64,000 nt of DNA, taken from NCBI GenBank assembly GCA_951812535.1, contig CATOSK010000006.1, positions 617,583 to 681,582 on the forward strand, in the 5' to 3' direction. Position 1 is the stretch's first letter. Each line of letters opens with the position of its first letter. The notes below the pieces were generated by a model that did no database searches, was not told the DNA's origin, and was given only the letters and a program-made list of their open reading frames with translations. This document shows, in pieces, positions 42,766 through 51,643 of the stretch. The translations under genes and the position numbers were made by a program. The stretch comes from an uncultured Dehalococcoidia bacterium. Its GTDB lineage: Bacteria > Chloroflexota > Dehalococcoidia > Lucifugimonadales > UBA3495.

Positions 42766-43524
42766 ATGACCCAACACCAGCCGGCAACGGCATCTTTCTC
42801 CAGGCCCGCCGGGGACCTGGATGGAGCTGTATCCCGCTCCCCGCAAACGCCGGAAGTGATAGCAACAGAGGCGGTCACCCGGGTTTTCGGGACCGGCTCC
42901 AATGCGGTCACGGCCGTCGACGGCGTCACCATCACCGTGTCCGCCGGTGAGTTCCTCGCCCTGGTGGGACGTTCCGGCTCCGGCAAGACCACTCTCATGA
43001 ACCTGATGGCAGGACTGGACCAGCCAACCGCTGGGACCGTGACCTTCCAGGGACGGGACCTGGGCAGCCTTTCCGAGAAGCAGCTGGTCGAACTGCGCCG
43101 CCATGGCATCGGGTTCATCTTCCAGTCCTTCGGATTGATACCCCTGCTGTCGGCCTACGAGAACGTGGAGCTCCCTCTGCACATCAGCGGGGTGTCGTGG
43201 CGGGAGCGGCGCCGGAGGGCACTGGAAACGCTGGAACTCGTTGGCCTGGGGCCGCGTTCCAAGCACCGCCCCTACGAGCTGTCCGGCGGAGAGCAGCAGC
43301 GGGTGGCCATAGCCCGCGCGCTGGTCACCGGCCCGGACGTGCTGTTTGCGGATGAGCCGACAGGAGAGCTGGATACGGTGACGGCCATCTCCATCTCCAC
43401 CATCCTGCGGGACATCACCCGGCAGCGGGACGTAACGGTGATTGTTGCCACCCACGACCTGACCCTCTCGTCCATGTGCGACCGTGTGCTGGAGATGGCC
43501 GACGGGAGTGTTACAGCGGCCTAG
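42766..43524 (+). CDS. ABC transporter ATP-binding protein
   Basis: The 252-residue ATPase has Walker A GRSGSGKTT, Q-loop FIFQSFGLIPLLSAYENV, signature LSGGEQQRVAIARAL, Walker B VLFADEPTGELD and H-loop ATHDLT. It is of the MacB/LolD type. The first 35 residues are extra. GGAG lies five bases before ATG. Two different ATPases with two permeases suggest a heteromeric complex in which each ATPase pairs with one permease, or a heterodimer on one pseudo-dimer; the sequence does not say which. Confidence 0.93.
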   Translation: MTQHQPATASFSRPAGDLDGAVSRSPQTPEVIATEAVTRVFGTGSNAVTAVDGVTITVSAGEFLALVGRSGSGKTTLMNLMAGLDQPTAGTVTFQGRDLGSLSEKQLVELRRHGIGFIFQSFGLIPLLSAYENVELPLHISGVSWRERRRRALETLELVGLGPRSKHRPYELSGGEQQRVAIARALVTGPDVLFADEPTGELDTVTAISISTILRDITRQRDVTVIVATHDLTLSSMCDRVLEMADGSVTAA

Positions 43525-43605
43525 CCGGGGCGCCCCTTCCTGATCCCGGCTGGGACTGCCCCTGGCGTGTCCGGTGGTCCGGAGGCCGGCGGTTGTTCCT
43601 GGGAT

Positions 43606-43634
43606 GAAAAACCCCCCGCGCAAGGCGGGGGGTT
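43606..43634 (-). terminator. Terminator between the ABC operon and tRNA-Trp, strongest on -
   Basis: CCCCCCGC and GCGGGGGG pair around a short loop. On the - strand the stem is followed by TTTTT, fitting the tRNA transcript; on + only TTATTGTT follows, so it may also stop the ABC operon. Confidence 0.65.
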
Positions 43635-43650
43635 ATTGTTGCCGGATTAT

Positions 43651-43728
43651 TGGCAGGAGCGGGAGGATTCGAACCCCCGACCACTGGTTTTGGAGACCAG
43701 CGCTCTGGCCAGACTGAGCTACGCTCCT
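43651..43728 (-). tRNA. trnW: tRNA-Trp (CCA anticodon)
   Basis: On the - strand AGGAGCG pairs with CGCTCCT to form the acceptor stem. The D-arm has TAGCTCAGTCTGGCCAGAGC. The anticodon stem CTGGT/ACCAG holds the loop CTCCAAA with anticodon CCA, and the T-arm reads GGGGGTTCGAATCCCCC. A discriminator G and an encoded CCA end lie at 43654-43651. Confidence 0.97.
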
Positions 43729-43741
43729 GCGTGGTGAAATA

Positions 43742-43770
43742 ATGTTACCCTAATCTCAGGGATTTGGTAA
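43742..43770 (-). promoter_or_regulatory. Promoter of tRNA-Trp
   Basis: On the - strand TTACCA (43770-43765), a 17-bp spacer and TAACAT (43747-43742). Transcription would start about seven bases before the mature tRNA end. Confidence 0.55.
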
Positions 43771-43841
43771 AGAGGGACAATTTCGGGGTAGGGTTCCGCT
43801 TTAGGTGGTGCAACTCTACGGCAACGGGGGTCTGGATTCCC

Positions 43842-43904
43842 TTGCTCTGAAGCCGCCGCTTTCGCTCCCGATTGAGGTAACTTGGCTAAGAGAGCTGGGC
43901 GGCT
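43842..43904 (+). repeat. Dispersed structured repeat, copy D
   Basis: TTGCTCTGAAGCCGCCGC, then TTTCGCTCCC, ATTGAGGTAACTTGGCTAAG and GAGCTGGGCGGCT. The inner arms GCTCCC/GAGAGC differ from copy A at matched positions, a compensatory change. Confidence 0.82.
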
Positions 43905-44462
43905 CGGCGGGAAAGACGGAATAGAAGGAAGCGGGCAGGGAGTGAAACCACCTAAATTGCAACGTTGCCCACTCTTAAGGAAATTTCAAAACTCCGGTAG
44001 CCCCGGAAGGCCCAACGAATCCGGTCTGCCGTGTGAATGAATCCGTATTCGCAGTTTATACTCCTGAGGAACTCGCTGCCGACCTGGAGGCGTATCACCC
44101 CACCGGACGGCCCGGCATCCCCCAGGGCGATGCTCGGGGCCGTCTGTGCGAAGTTCGTCCCCAAGATCAGGTACAACCTCCAACTCTTGGAACGCCTACG
44201 AAGGTAGCCGCAGGCTCAGGGAAGCCTGTGGGCTCGGGAACGAGGTTCCGCTCGAGAGGGCTTCAGCCGTTCAAGGAGATGAGCGCTTTGCGACCGTACG
44301 CGTCGTCTGCTATCATGCCCCCGATTTGGACCGGACGCCCCCGTGGGCGGCTGCGTGAACGCCAAGATGCCGAATGCCCCTGGGGCATTCCGAATTGGTC
44401 ACCCAACGAATTGCCGACCTCAACCTGCCTTCGTCAGCGTTGTTGCATGAAGAGCGTGAAAG
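43905..44462. other. Gap of about 560 bp with no convincing gene
   Basis: An open + frame from 44033 runs into the next gene in another phase and lacks family features. A perfect inverted repeat, GAATGCCC/GGGCATTC with a 3-bp centre, lies at 44372-44390, 72 bp before the solute-binding protein gene, and may be an operator or hairpin. Confidence 0.5.
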
Positions 44463-46622
44463 ATGAACATCGCCGGCATTATCCTCTTGGCGCTTGCCAT
44501 CCTCGTCAGCGGCGCAATTGCCAATACGGCCCACGCGCAATCCCCGCCGCTGTCTCTGCCGACCGACCTCGCCGCGGCCAGAGGCGCGGAGCCGGGAACC
44601 TTTCAACTGACCTGGAGCATCGTTGACGAAGCGCCCTTCTACCACATAGGGTGGGTCGCGATGCCCAACGTGCGCTCCGTAGTTGCCGCCGACCGGCCCT
44701 GGCACGAAGCGTTCCGGACCGTTGCCATTGAGAATAACGGCCAGTCTGGTCACAAGGTGACCCACCTCGTGCCGGGTGTGGAGTACCGTTTCGTTATCGG
44801 GACCTCCCAGGACCGTTTCACCCATCCGCGTGAATGGTCGGCATGGACCCCAGCGCTGGCCCTGAACGCCGGTCCGTCCGTGTGCCCTGATGGACAAGAC
44901 ACCCCCGCCGACCGGGACGCCACCCTCTCCCAGCTGACGCGGAACGCCCTGGAGTTTGACTACGCCGTCGGAAAGCACGGCGGCAGGCTGACCTATACCA
45001 CCATCGGCGGACCGCTCACCTTCAACCTGGCAATTGCCACCGATTCCTCGTCGTCCGCCGTGCTGGGCCATCTTTTCGAGGGCCTCACCCAAACCTCCTG
45101 GCTGACCAACCGCGTGGAGCCGTCGCTGGCCGAGTCCTGGCAACATTCCGGCGACGGCCTGACCTGGACCTTCTACCTGCGGGACGACGTTCGATGGCAC
45201 GACGGGACGCCATTCTCAGCCCATGACGTGGAATTCACCTTCAATCGCATCCTCTACAACGACGACATTCCCGCCAGCAGCCGGTCGGTGTTCACTTTCC
45301 GGGTTCCGGGCGACGCGGGCGGCGAATCCCGGACGGCGCAAATGACGGTGACCGCCCTGGATAACCATACCGTTCAATTCGTCCTCCCAACACCGTTCGC
45401 TCCCTTCCTGCGTTCCATGGGAACCCCAATCTACCCCAGGCACATATTGGAACCCCGGGTGGACGACGGCACGTTTGCCGACACCTGGGGTATAGACGCC
45501 GACCCCACCACGGTAATCGGCACCGGCCCTTTCACCATTGCCAGGTACGTGCCCGACCAGGGCATTGCGTTGCAACGCAATGCCGACTACTGGCTCAAAG
45601 ACGCCGACGGCAGCCCCCTGCCCTATCTGGACCTGATCGTCCAGGTCATCGTCCCCGACCTGGCCGCCGAGCTGGCGGCCTTCCGCGCCGGACAAGCCGA
45701 CCTGCACGGCGTAACAGGCCCGGAATACGCCGAACTATACCCACTCCAGCAGGCCGAAAACTTCACCATACATCGGCGCGGGCCCACTTTTGGCTCCACT
45801 TTCCTGGCTTTCAACATGAACCCGGGTCTGAATCCCGATACCGGCGAACCCTTCCTCGCCCCGGAAAAGCTCAACTGGTTCAGCAACCTTCAATTCCGAC
45901 AGGCCGTGGCCCACAGCATCGATAAAGAGGCCATCATCAACGACGTGCTGCATGGGCTCGGTTATCCCCAGTGGGCATCGGTGAGCCCCGCCGCCGGCGA
46001 CTTCCACAACCCGGATGTCCGCCGCTACGAATACGACGTTGACCGGGCCAATTCCATCCTGGATGATCTGGGCTGGGTGGATACCGACGAAGACGGCGTC
46101 CGGGAAGATTCCAACGGAAACCCCATTACATTCAATCTCACCACCAATACCGGCAACACCCAGCGTCAGAAGGTGGGGGCGATTATCCATCGCGGCCTCC
46201 AGGACATCGGCATCGGCGCCGCCTACCGATTCTCCGAGTTCGGGGGCCTGGTCCGGCAGTTGACCTCTACCTACGACTGGGAATCGATGGTCATCGGCTT
46301 CAGCGGCACTTCCGAACCACACATCAGCATCGACCTGTGGCACAGCAGCGGCAACTTTCACTTGTGGCATCCCAACCAGACCAGGCCTGCCACGGATTGG
46401 GAAGCCGCAATAGACGACCTTTATACCAGAGGCAGCCAGGAATTGGACCACGGCCGGCGGGTGGAGCTCTACCACGAAGCCCAGGCTATCGCCGCCGAAA
46501 ACGTCCCGGTCATCTACACCGCGCGCCCCGAACGGATTGCCGCAGTTCGCAACGTGTTCGGCAACACCACCGCCACCCTGTACGGTCTCTGGGACATCCG
46601 CTACCTCTACCGGACCGACTAG
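44463..46622 (+). CDS. Secreted family-5 solute-binding protein with an N-terminal FN3-like domain
   Basis: The 719-residue protein has a Sec signal peptide (about 1-26, ending AHA-Q). Residues about 30-140 look like a fibronectin-III-type beta domain (PGTFQLTWSIVDEAPFYHI, LVPGVEYRFVIG). The rest is an SBP_bac_5 binding protein: LTWTFYLRDDVRWHDGTPFSAHDVEFTFNRI, PTTVIGTGPFTIARYVPDQ and LQFRQAVAHSIDKEAIIN. Family members bind peptides, nickel or sugars for ABC uptake. No permease or ATPase gene adjoins it. The ligand is unknown. The added domain may bind a cell-surface or extracellular polymer. Confidence 0.88.
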   Translation: MNIAGIILLALAILVSGAIANTAHAQSPPLSLPTDLAAARGAEPGTFQLTWSIVDEAPFYHIGWVAMPNVRSVVAADRPWHEAFRTVAIENNGQSGHKVTHLVPGVEYRFVIGTSQDRFTHPREWSAWTPALALNAGPSVCPDGQDTPADRDATLSQLTRNALEFDYAVGKHGGRLTYTTIGGPLTFNLAIATDSSSSAVLGHLFEGLTQTSWLTNRVEPSLAESWQHSGDGLTWTFYLRDDVRWHDGTPFSAHDVEFTFNRILYNDDIPASSRSVFTFRVPGDAGGESRTAQMTVTALDNHTVQFVLPTPFAPFLRSMGTPIYPRHILEPRVDDGTFADTWGIDADPTTVIGTGPFTIARYVPDQGIALQRNADYWLKDADGSPLPYLDLIVQVIVPDLAAELAAFRAGQADLHGVTGPEYAELYPLQQAENFTIHRRGPTFGSTFLAFNMNPGLNPDTGEPFLAPEKLNWFSNLQFRQAVAHSIDKEAIINDVLHGLGYPQWASVSPAAGDFHNPDVRRYEYDVDRANSILDDLGWVDTDEDGVREDSNGNPITFNLTTNTGNTQRQKVGAIIHRGLQDIGIGAAYRFSEFGGLVRQLTSTYDWESMVIGFSGTSEPHISIDLWHSSGNFHLWHPNQTRPATDWEAAIDDLYTRGSQELDHGRRVELYHEAQAIAAENVPVIYTARPERIAAVRNVFGNTTATLYGLWDIRYLYRTD

Positions 46623-46933
46623 CACAGGCGCGGCGGCCGAATGTCTATGGACCGAATGCTCAAAGATTGAGCCGTATGAACTGGTCGGGTGAACCAGTAA
46701 AATGGCAAGCCGGATTCCTCATGCTGGCCGACCGGATTCGTCGGGCCTTTAGGAGCAACCCGAGTTTCGCAATTTTCTACTCTTTCGCTTAGCTGGCTCG
46801 ATGCGCCGTGGGGGTGCTACTGTCCCGACCGGGCTGGCCCCGTGAATCTGGGTTCCCCAGCTCGTTCGTATATCCCCCATCGAATCAATGATAAATCGGA
46901 CCTGGCACTCCCCTGGGCAAAAAGGAACGTTTG
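46623..46933. other. Gap of about 310 bp, nothing recognised
   Basis: No gene, terminator or repeat of the families described here is visible between the solute-binding protein and the DUF805 gene. Confidence 0.5.
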
Positions 46934-47749
46934 ATGGCAACGCCCGCAAATTACCAGGCCGGACCCTCGGTGACCTTCATCGAGGCTGTTCGGGAATGTT
47001 TTAAGAAGTACGGCGATTTTTCCGGCCGCGCCCCCCGGCCCGAGTACTGGTGGTGGTTGGTGGGCTACGTCATCGCCGGTTCGATTCTGGCTACCATCGA
47101 CACCTTTATCGTGTCGCTGTTAGACCAGGAAGATGCCTTCAGCCCCCTATACCTGGTTTTTGGCCTGGCGATGCTTCTGCCCAGCCTGGCCGTCACCTCC
47201 CGGCGTTTGCATGATATCGGCAGGTCGGGTTGGTGGCTGCTGGTGTGGATCGGGATCACGTCCATCGGGTGGATTCCATTCGCGCTGGGCCTGACCGCCT
47301 TCGCCCTGGGCCTGCTGGATGAATGGTCTGAGACCAACGTCGAGTTCGTTCCCGTGATCCTCGGCGGATTCCTTACCCTCGTCGTGCAGGTTTCCGTGTT
47401 TATCTGGATGGTCCTCTGGCTGACCCGCCAGGGGGAGGCGGGACCCAACAGCTACGGGCCCTCCCCCCGGCCGGCAGCGGCTGTCGTTCCATCCGCTCCG
47501 GTTGAACCCGACGACCCCCCTCCCTCGGCGGAGGATCCCGGCGGGACCGCGCCTGTTGAGGAGGAATCCGCGCCTCCGGTTGCCGCCGGACCGGATGCTG
47601 CCGATAACGGGCACGAGGAAACCGGGTCGGAAACCGCGTCAACCAACCCGGAGGCGGAAGCCGTCGAATCGCCCGATGTCGAGGATCCGGGTTCCGGAGA
47701 ACCCGCCGCGCCGCCAGGGGAAGCGGAACGGCAAAACCGGGATCTGTAA
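46934..47749 (+). CDS. DUF805 membrane protein with a long acidic/proline tail
   Basis: From ATG 46934 (AAGGA seven bases upstream) the protein has 271 residues. The N-terminal DUF805 part has FKKYGDFSGRAPRPEYWWWL, four hydrophobic helices and the signature SRRLHDIGRSGWWLLVW. From about residue 165 the chain is a disordered tail rich in Pro, Glu, Ala and Gly. DUF805 proteins are inner-membrane proteins of unknown function. The tail is longer than in the usual 110-150-residue members. Confidence 0.88.
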   Translation: MATPANYQAGPSVTFIEAVRECFKKYGDFSGRAPRPEYWWWLVGYVIAGSILATIDTFIVSLLDQEDAFSPLYLVFGLAMLLPSLAVTSRRLHDIGRSGWWLLVWIGITSIGWIPFALGLTAFALGLLDEWSETNVEFVPVILGGFLTLVVQVSVFIWMVLWLTRQGEAGPNSYGPSPRPAAAVVPSAPVEPDDPPPSAEDPGGTAPVEEESAPPVAAGPDAADNGHEETGSETASTNPEAEAVESPDVEDPGSGEPAAPPGEAERQNRDL

Positions 47750-47771
47750 GTAAGACCCTCGGCGTCCCCGG

Positions 47772-48128
47772 TCAGCGATACATGGGCTTGAAGAAGCTGT
47801 GGAGGAAGTTGCGGTTGTGGGCCCAGGAGTGGGCGCGCTTGACCACGCCGTCCGGGATTTTCTCACCCCGCTTGTGCGTTATCCGCATGGACTCGTAGCT
47901 GCTCAGCTCCGGTGGTGCGTCAGCCGTGAAGATAATCTCGCACTCCTGGGACTCGATGTACAGCTTCAGGGCCTCGTACCCGGTGACCCGGCGGTTGGGG
48001 GTCTGGTAGATGTAGAGTTCGGTGCTGCCGATCAGTTCGTCGACATGATCGTTGCCGTTGCCCCGTCCGCCGCCCTGCCTCAGCTGACGGCGGTTGTAAC
48101 CGTAGTCCCCCAGGTTTCGGTTGATCAT
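47772..48128 (-). CDS. Unknown protein downstream of the SMP-30-like gene
   Basis: The 118-residue basic protein starts at ATG, with GGAG eight bases upstream. A Gly/Arg/Asn-rich N-terminus (1-27) precedes STELYIYQTPNRRVTGYEALKLYIESQECEIIF and a basic end (KRAHSWAHNRNFLHSFF). No family is recognised. It lies 30 bp after the lactonase gene on the same strand, probably co-transcribed. Confidence 0.7.
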   Translation of the reverse strand: MINRNLGDYGYNRRQLRQGGGRGNGNDHVDELIGSTELYIYQTPNRRVTGYEALKLYIESQECEIIFTADAPPELSSYESMRITHKRGEKIPDGVVKRAHSWAHNRNFLHSFFKPMYR

Positions 48129-48158
48129 CCTCCGGTCTCCTTGAGGTGGTTGGGCCGG

Positions 48159-49061
48159 TCAGGGATAAAGGGCCCACCCAACCCGGTCCGTCTCGGCCCG
48201 GTAGAAGTGGCCGTCGGTGGAGGTGACGAAAATGGTGGACAGGCCGGGTCCGCCGAAGCAGCAGTTAGTGGGCCGGTTGCAGGAGATGGGGTGCGTCTCC
48301 AGGACCCGTCCGGCGGGAGAGAACACGTACAGCATGGGTCCGGGCCCGCCCAGTTCCCATCCTGCGGTAGCGACAATGTTTCCGTCGGCGTCCAGGCACA
48401 TTCCGTCGATGCCCCGGTGGACGGCGCTGGCGTCCCGTCCGAAAGCGTGGAGCATGTCGTAGGGGCCCAGGCTCCCGTCGTCGTTGATCGGATAGGCCCG
48501 CAGTTCCCGGTCCAGGTCGAGACGTTCGCTGTTGCTTTCCGCGACGTAGAGGGTCTTGCCGTCGGGAGAGACCAGGATCCCGTTCGGCATGGTGGTGTCG
48601 AAGGTGACCCGGGTGGTGGTGTAGGAGCCGTCGGGCTGGGGGTCGGCCCGAACGACCGAGCGGTTGTCCAGTTCCTCCACCTCGCTGGGGTCGATGTTGC
48701 CGGCGTTCCACGGGTTGGTGAACCAGATGCGCCCCTGGCGGTCCACGGCCAGGTCGTTGGGAGTGTTCAGTTTCTGGCCGTCCACCCGGTCGGCAACGGT
48801 CGTGGTGGAGCCGTCGGAGTTGAACCGGACGATGGCCCTGCCGCCCGAGCAGCAGCCGTAGAGGTTGCCCCGGGTGTCATGGGCCAGGCCGTTGGTGTGG
48901 TTGGTGCCCTCCCGGCTCGTCGTGATCCCGCTACCGGCGGGATCGTATTTCATGATCCGGCTGGTGGGAATGTGGGTGAAGCAGATGGCTTCACCGTCCC
49001 AGACGGGGCCCTCGCTGACACCGCCATAGGGCTTGGTGACCAACTGGAACTTCCAACTCAT
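48159..49061 (-). CDS. SMP-30/gluconolactonase-family protein
   Basis: The 300-residue beta-propeller protein carries the metal ligands of the family: E18 in GVSEGPVWDG, N in LNTPNDLAVDRQGRIWFT, N in TTMPNGILVSPDG and D in RGIDGMCLDADGNI. AAGGAG precedes the ATG. Members hydrolyse sugar lactones or organophosphates with a divalent metal. No signal peptide is seen. The natural substrate is unclear. Confidence 0.88.
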   Translation of the reverse strand: MSWKFQLVTKPYGGVSEGPVWDGEAICFTHIPTSRIMKYDPAGSGITTSREGTNHTNGLAHDTRGNLYGCCSGGRAIVRFNSDGSTTTVADRVDGQKLNTPNDLAVDRQGRIWFTNPWNAGNIDPSEVEELDNRSVVRADPQPDGSYTTTRVTFDTTMPNGILVSPDGKTLYVAESNSERLDLDRELRAYPINDDGSLGPYDMLHAFGRDASAVHRGIDGMCLDADGNIVATAGWELGGPGPMLYVFSPAGRVLETHPISCNRPTNCCFGGPGLSTIFVTSTDGHFYRAETDRVGWALYP

Positions 49062-49329
49062 CGCAAGCTCCTTTTCGGGTTGGACGAAGGGACAACGCTG
49101 GATGTGGGGCGGGGCCGATTATAGCAGGGGGCATTGGGGCGGACAACTTGGAACGGAAGGAGGAAATTGCAAAACTCCCTTCTTGCGTCTTCGGGAGCTT
49201 ACGTTTACCGGGTGTTCCGGTTTGTGTAAAGGGGGTAGTCTGACTTGGGGGCTGTCCGTTGGAGGCCATGTCGCTGTTGTGTTGCCGGACGGCCCTGGGC
49301 GGCGTGAGCTGCTTCGGAGTGAAGCACGG

Positions 49330-49686
49330 CTAGTACCGCTTGGCCACGACCGGTATCAGCTCATTGTTCACCGGGTCCACGGCAAGCAGGGCGTCTTCCA
49401 GGGTGATTACCCCCAGCAGGCTGGGTTCTCCCTCCTCGGCGAATATCACTGTGGTGATGAACTGCATGTCTTCCAGCCTGATGGTGGTCTGTCCTACATC
49501 CACCGTCTCCAGGCTGCCGTCGGCCAGCCTGGAGACGGCGGTTCTGTTGACCGGCACTCCCAGGGCCTGCAGAATTCCCCGGGGCAGGGCCGTGTAGGTG
49601 GACCCGGTGTCCACTTCCACCTCTACCATCTGGAAACTCCGGCCTTGCGGGTCTCCCACTTCTATCGTCGTGACAACTGTTCCCAT
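49330..49686 (-). CDS. Retropepsin-like aspartic protease (clan AA)
   Basis: From ATG 49686 the protein has 118 residues, the usual size for stand-alone bacterial retropepsin-like proteins; the frame is open to 49785. The active-site segment VEVDTGSTYTALP has D26-T27-G28, and LLGVITLEDALLAVDP gives the conserved C-terminal hydrophobic-G and helix. Active enzymes are dimers. The ribosome site is weak, so the start is uncertain. Target unknown. Confidence 0.8.
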   Translation of the reverse strand: MGTVVTTIEVGDPQGRSFQMVEVEVDTGSTYTALPRGILQALGVPVNRTAVSRLADGSLETVDVGQTTIRLEDMQFITTVIFAEEGEPSLLGVITLEDALLAVDPVNNELIPVVAKRY

Positions 49687-50297
49687 TCCACACGGTACTG
49701 TGCCTGTAATTTGTTCCCCGGGCGGAAGTTTCTCAATTTTCTCAGAAGGTGTGACAAAGTGCGACATTTGGCGACATCCGGACATCCGAGGGTGGGGCCT
49801 GGGGTTTCCGGCCGCTCTCTTCGCGTCTTTGCCGTGCCAATCTCACGCCTTGTCGCGGAAACCTATGGGTTCTGTCGCGTTTTGTCATCCCAAATTGGGG
49901 AGGCGAGGGCCAGTGGCTGTGACCGAGACACGGCGTCCTCAGCAACAAGTCTTCGATGATGTTCGCGGTTGAATCCTGGCATCACCAACCTCATCCCAAA
50001 TCGAGAGGGTTCTATTCGTCGGACAGCCCGGTTTAGTGGCTGAACCAGCGACGCACGATTCTATCCAGGCCTGTCTATCCAAGCCTGGTTCGGCGGATTC
50101 AGGAACAATGGAAGCCATCATGGTCGCAGAGGAATTGCGGGTTTAGGAAGTAGCAAGCGTCAGTAACCGGCGTGGGGCGTTCCCAGGAGCCGGGGCGTTG
50201 ACGCAGGCGGATGGCTGGGCGAAAATGCTACAATTTCGCGGCGGGCATCGCGGGCAAAGGGCATTTTTCGTTGCATCTCGGGAGTGGAGACTCTCAA
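49687..50297. other. Gap of about 600 bp, no intact gene
   Basis: Only short frames without ribosome sites are present. The words CATCCCAAAT recur at about 49887 and 49993, and TACAAT near 50228 could be a -10 box for lepB without a clear -35. Confidence 0.4.
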
Positions 50298-50873
50298 GTG
50301 TCCAATATGTTCCGGGAATTCGTTGAAGCCATCGTGCTGGCCCTGGTGGTGTTCGTGGCCATCCAGACCAGCATCCAGAACTTCAAGGTGGAGGGTTCGA
50401 GCATGCATCCCACCCTCGAGGGTGGGCACTACCTGCTGGTGAACAAGCTGGTCTACTTCCGGGTGGACCCGGAGCGGTGGTCCCGCATCGTCCCCTTCTG
50501 GGTGGTGGAAGATTCAGAGCGGGCATTTTCGGCCAACCAGCCGGAGCGGGGAGAGGTTGTGGTGTTCAACTTTCCCCGGGACCGGAGCCGCGATTTCGTC
50601 AAGCGGGTCATCGGGGTTCCCGGGGATGTGGTGAAGATCAATGAAGGAGCCGTTTCCGTCAATGACCGAGCCCTCCACGAACCCTACATTACATCCCACG
50701 ACAAGGTGAGCATGGACCCGGTGCTGCTGAGACAGGGCGAATATTTCGTCCTGGGGGACAACCGGGCCGGCAGCAACGATTCGCGGAACTGGGGGCCGGT
50801 GCCGGAGGAGAACATCCTGGGGCAGGTCTGGATGGTCTACTGGCCGCCTTCCAACTGGGGATTGCTCCAGTAA
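50298..50873 (+). CDS. lepB: Signal peptidase I
   Basis: With GTG at 50298 (GGAG eight bases upstream) the protein has 191 residues; ATG at 50307 is also possible. One N-terminal helix (VEAIVLALVVFVAIQTSIQ) anchors it. The catalytic serine is in VEGSSMHPTL (S35) and the lysine in RDFVKRVIGVPGD (K102); the later boxes YFVLGDNRAGSNDSRNWG are complete. It removes signal peptides from secreted proteins at the outer face of the membrane. The single helix is the Gram-positive-like form. Confidence 0.95.
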   Translation: MSNMFREFVEAIVLALVVFVAIQTSIQNFKVEGSSMHPTLEGGHYLLVNKLVYFRVDPERWSRIVPFWVVEDSERAFSANQPERGEVVVFNFPRDRSRDFVKRVIGVPGDVVKINEGAVSVNDRALHEPYITSHDKVSMDPVLLRQGEYFVLGDNRAGSNDSRNWGPVPEENILGQVWMVYWPPSNWGLLQ

Positions 50874-50905
50874 AAGGCGGGAACCGGGGCGATGGGAAAA
50901 GAAGC

Positions 50906-50926
50906 AGGGACGCTCATGGCGTCCCT
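50906..50926. terminator. Hairpin between lepB and the Rieske gene
   Basis: AGGGACGC and GCGTCCCT pair around TCATG between two converging genes. The T-run is poor on both strands, so termination may be inefficient. Confidence 0.45.
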
Positions 50927-50960
50927 GTCTGCTGTCCTGGGCAGGCCCAGCCCCGGCAGG

Positions 50961-51314
50961 CTACTCCTCTTCGGCCTCTTTAGGCTCGGCGGGAGGCTTT
51001 TCCGGTCCCACCAGGATGTCGTCGCCGTCCACCCGGACCTCGAAGGTGCGGAGGGGTTCATCCGCCGGCGGCGTTATAACCGCGCCGGTGACCACACTGA
51101 AGAGAGCGCCGTGCAGGGGGCAGATGACTTCGTCGCCGTCCAGGTCTCCCTCGGACAATGAGGCGTAGGAATGGGTGCAAATGTCGTCGATGGCGTAGAC
51201 CTGCCCATCGACGTTGCACAGCAATATCTGGTCTTCCCCGACCTCCACCGGCTTCATGTCGCCGGGGGAGACTTCCCCAACCGTTGCTACCTTGACGAAT
51301 TGCCCCTCTGCCAT
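50961..51314 (-). CDS. Rieske-type [2Fe-2S] ferredoxin
   Basis: The 117-residue protein has the Rieske ligands C46-x-H48 in ICTHSYASLS and C65-x-x-H68 in VICPLHGALF, with the N-terminal FVKVATVGEVSPGDM and C-terminal LRTFEVRVDGDDILV of stand-alone Rieske ferredoxins (NirD/BphF-like). The end is acidic and Pro-rich. It passes electrons to an oxygenase or reductase that is not nearby. The start ATG has GGAG upstream. Confidence 0.93.
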   Translation of the reverse strand: MAEGQFVKVATVGEVSPGDMKPVEVGEDQILLCNVDGQVYAIDDICTHSYASLSEGDLDGDEVICPLHGALFSVVTGAVITPPADEPLRTFEVRVDGDDILVGPEKPPAEPKEAEEE

Positions 51315-51449
51315 GTGCGCTCCTCCGAGAAGAGTTGAGATTGTTTTGGATGAGATTGCCTGTTAACGGATCGGCTCCCGCCGACCGGCAACATTATAGA
51401 GCACACCGGTTGGGGCGGGAAGGCGTTCCGGCTTGGTGGCGGCCCCAAG

Positions 51450-51474
51450 ACCGGAATGATAGGATTATTCCGGT
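51450..51474. promoter_or_regulatory. Inverted repeat ACCGGAAT/ATTCCGGT in the gcv leader region
   Basis: Perfect 8-bp arms (51450-51457, 51467-51474) with a 9-bp centre lie about 180 bp before gcvT. It may be an operator or an RNA hairpin. Confidence 0.35.
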
Positions 51475-51594
51475 GATTGTCCGCCCGGCCCCCGGGGCCC
51501 GAAGCGGAGAGGGCGAGCGGCGGAAGGGGCTGCGGTTCAGAAAGACGCCGGTTTCCCGTAGAGGTCATGCCCAGGGCGGCAACGGAGCGCGCAA

Positions 51595-51643
51595 GGAGCC
51601 TTAGACAAGTTGCCCAACTTGGCGACGGAGCGAGCGGCCCTTA
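51595..51643 (-). repeat. Dispersed structured repeat, diverged copy H, in the gcvT leader
   Basis: On the - strand CTAAGGGCCGCT, then CAACTTGTCTAAGGCTCCT, match parts of copy E. It ends about 13 bp before the gcvT start and overlaps the likely 5' untranslated region. Confidence 0.5.

Noticed and set aside
44033..44626. A 197-codon + frame before the solute-binding protein gene
   Set aside because: It overlaps the signal-peptide-bearing gene in another phase and has Arg/Pro/Cys-rich shadow composition.
51480..51560. Glycine riboswitch before gcvT
   Set aside because: Purine-rich words are present but the conserved aptamer core could not be aligned by eye.
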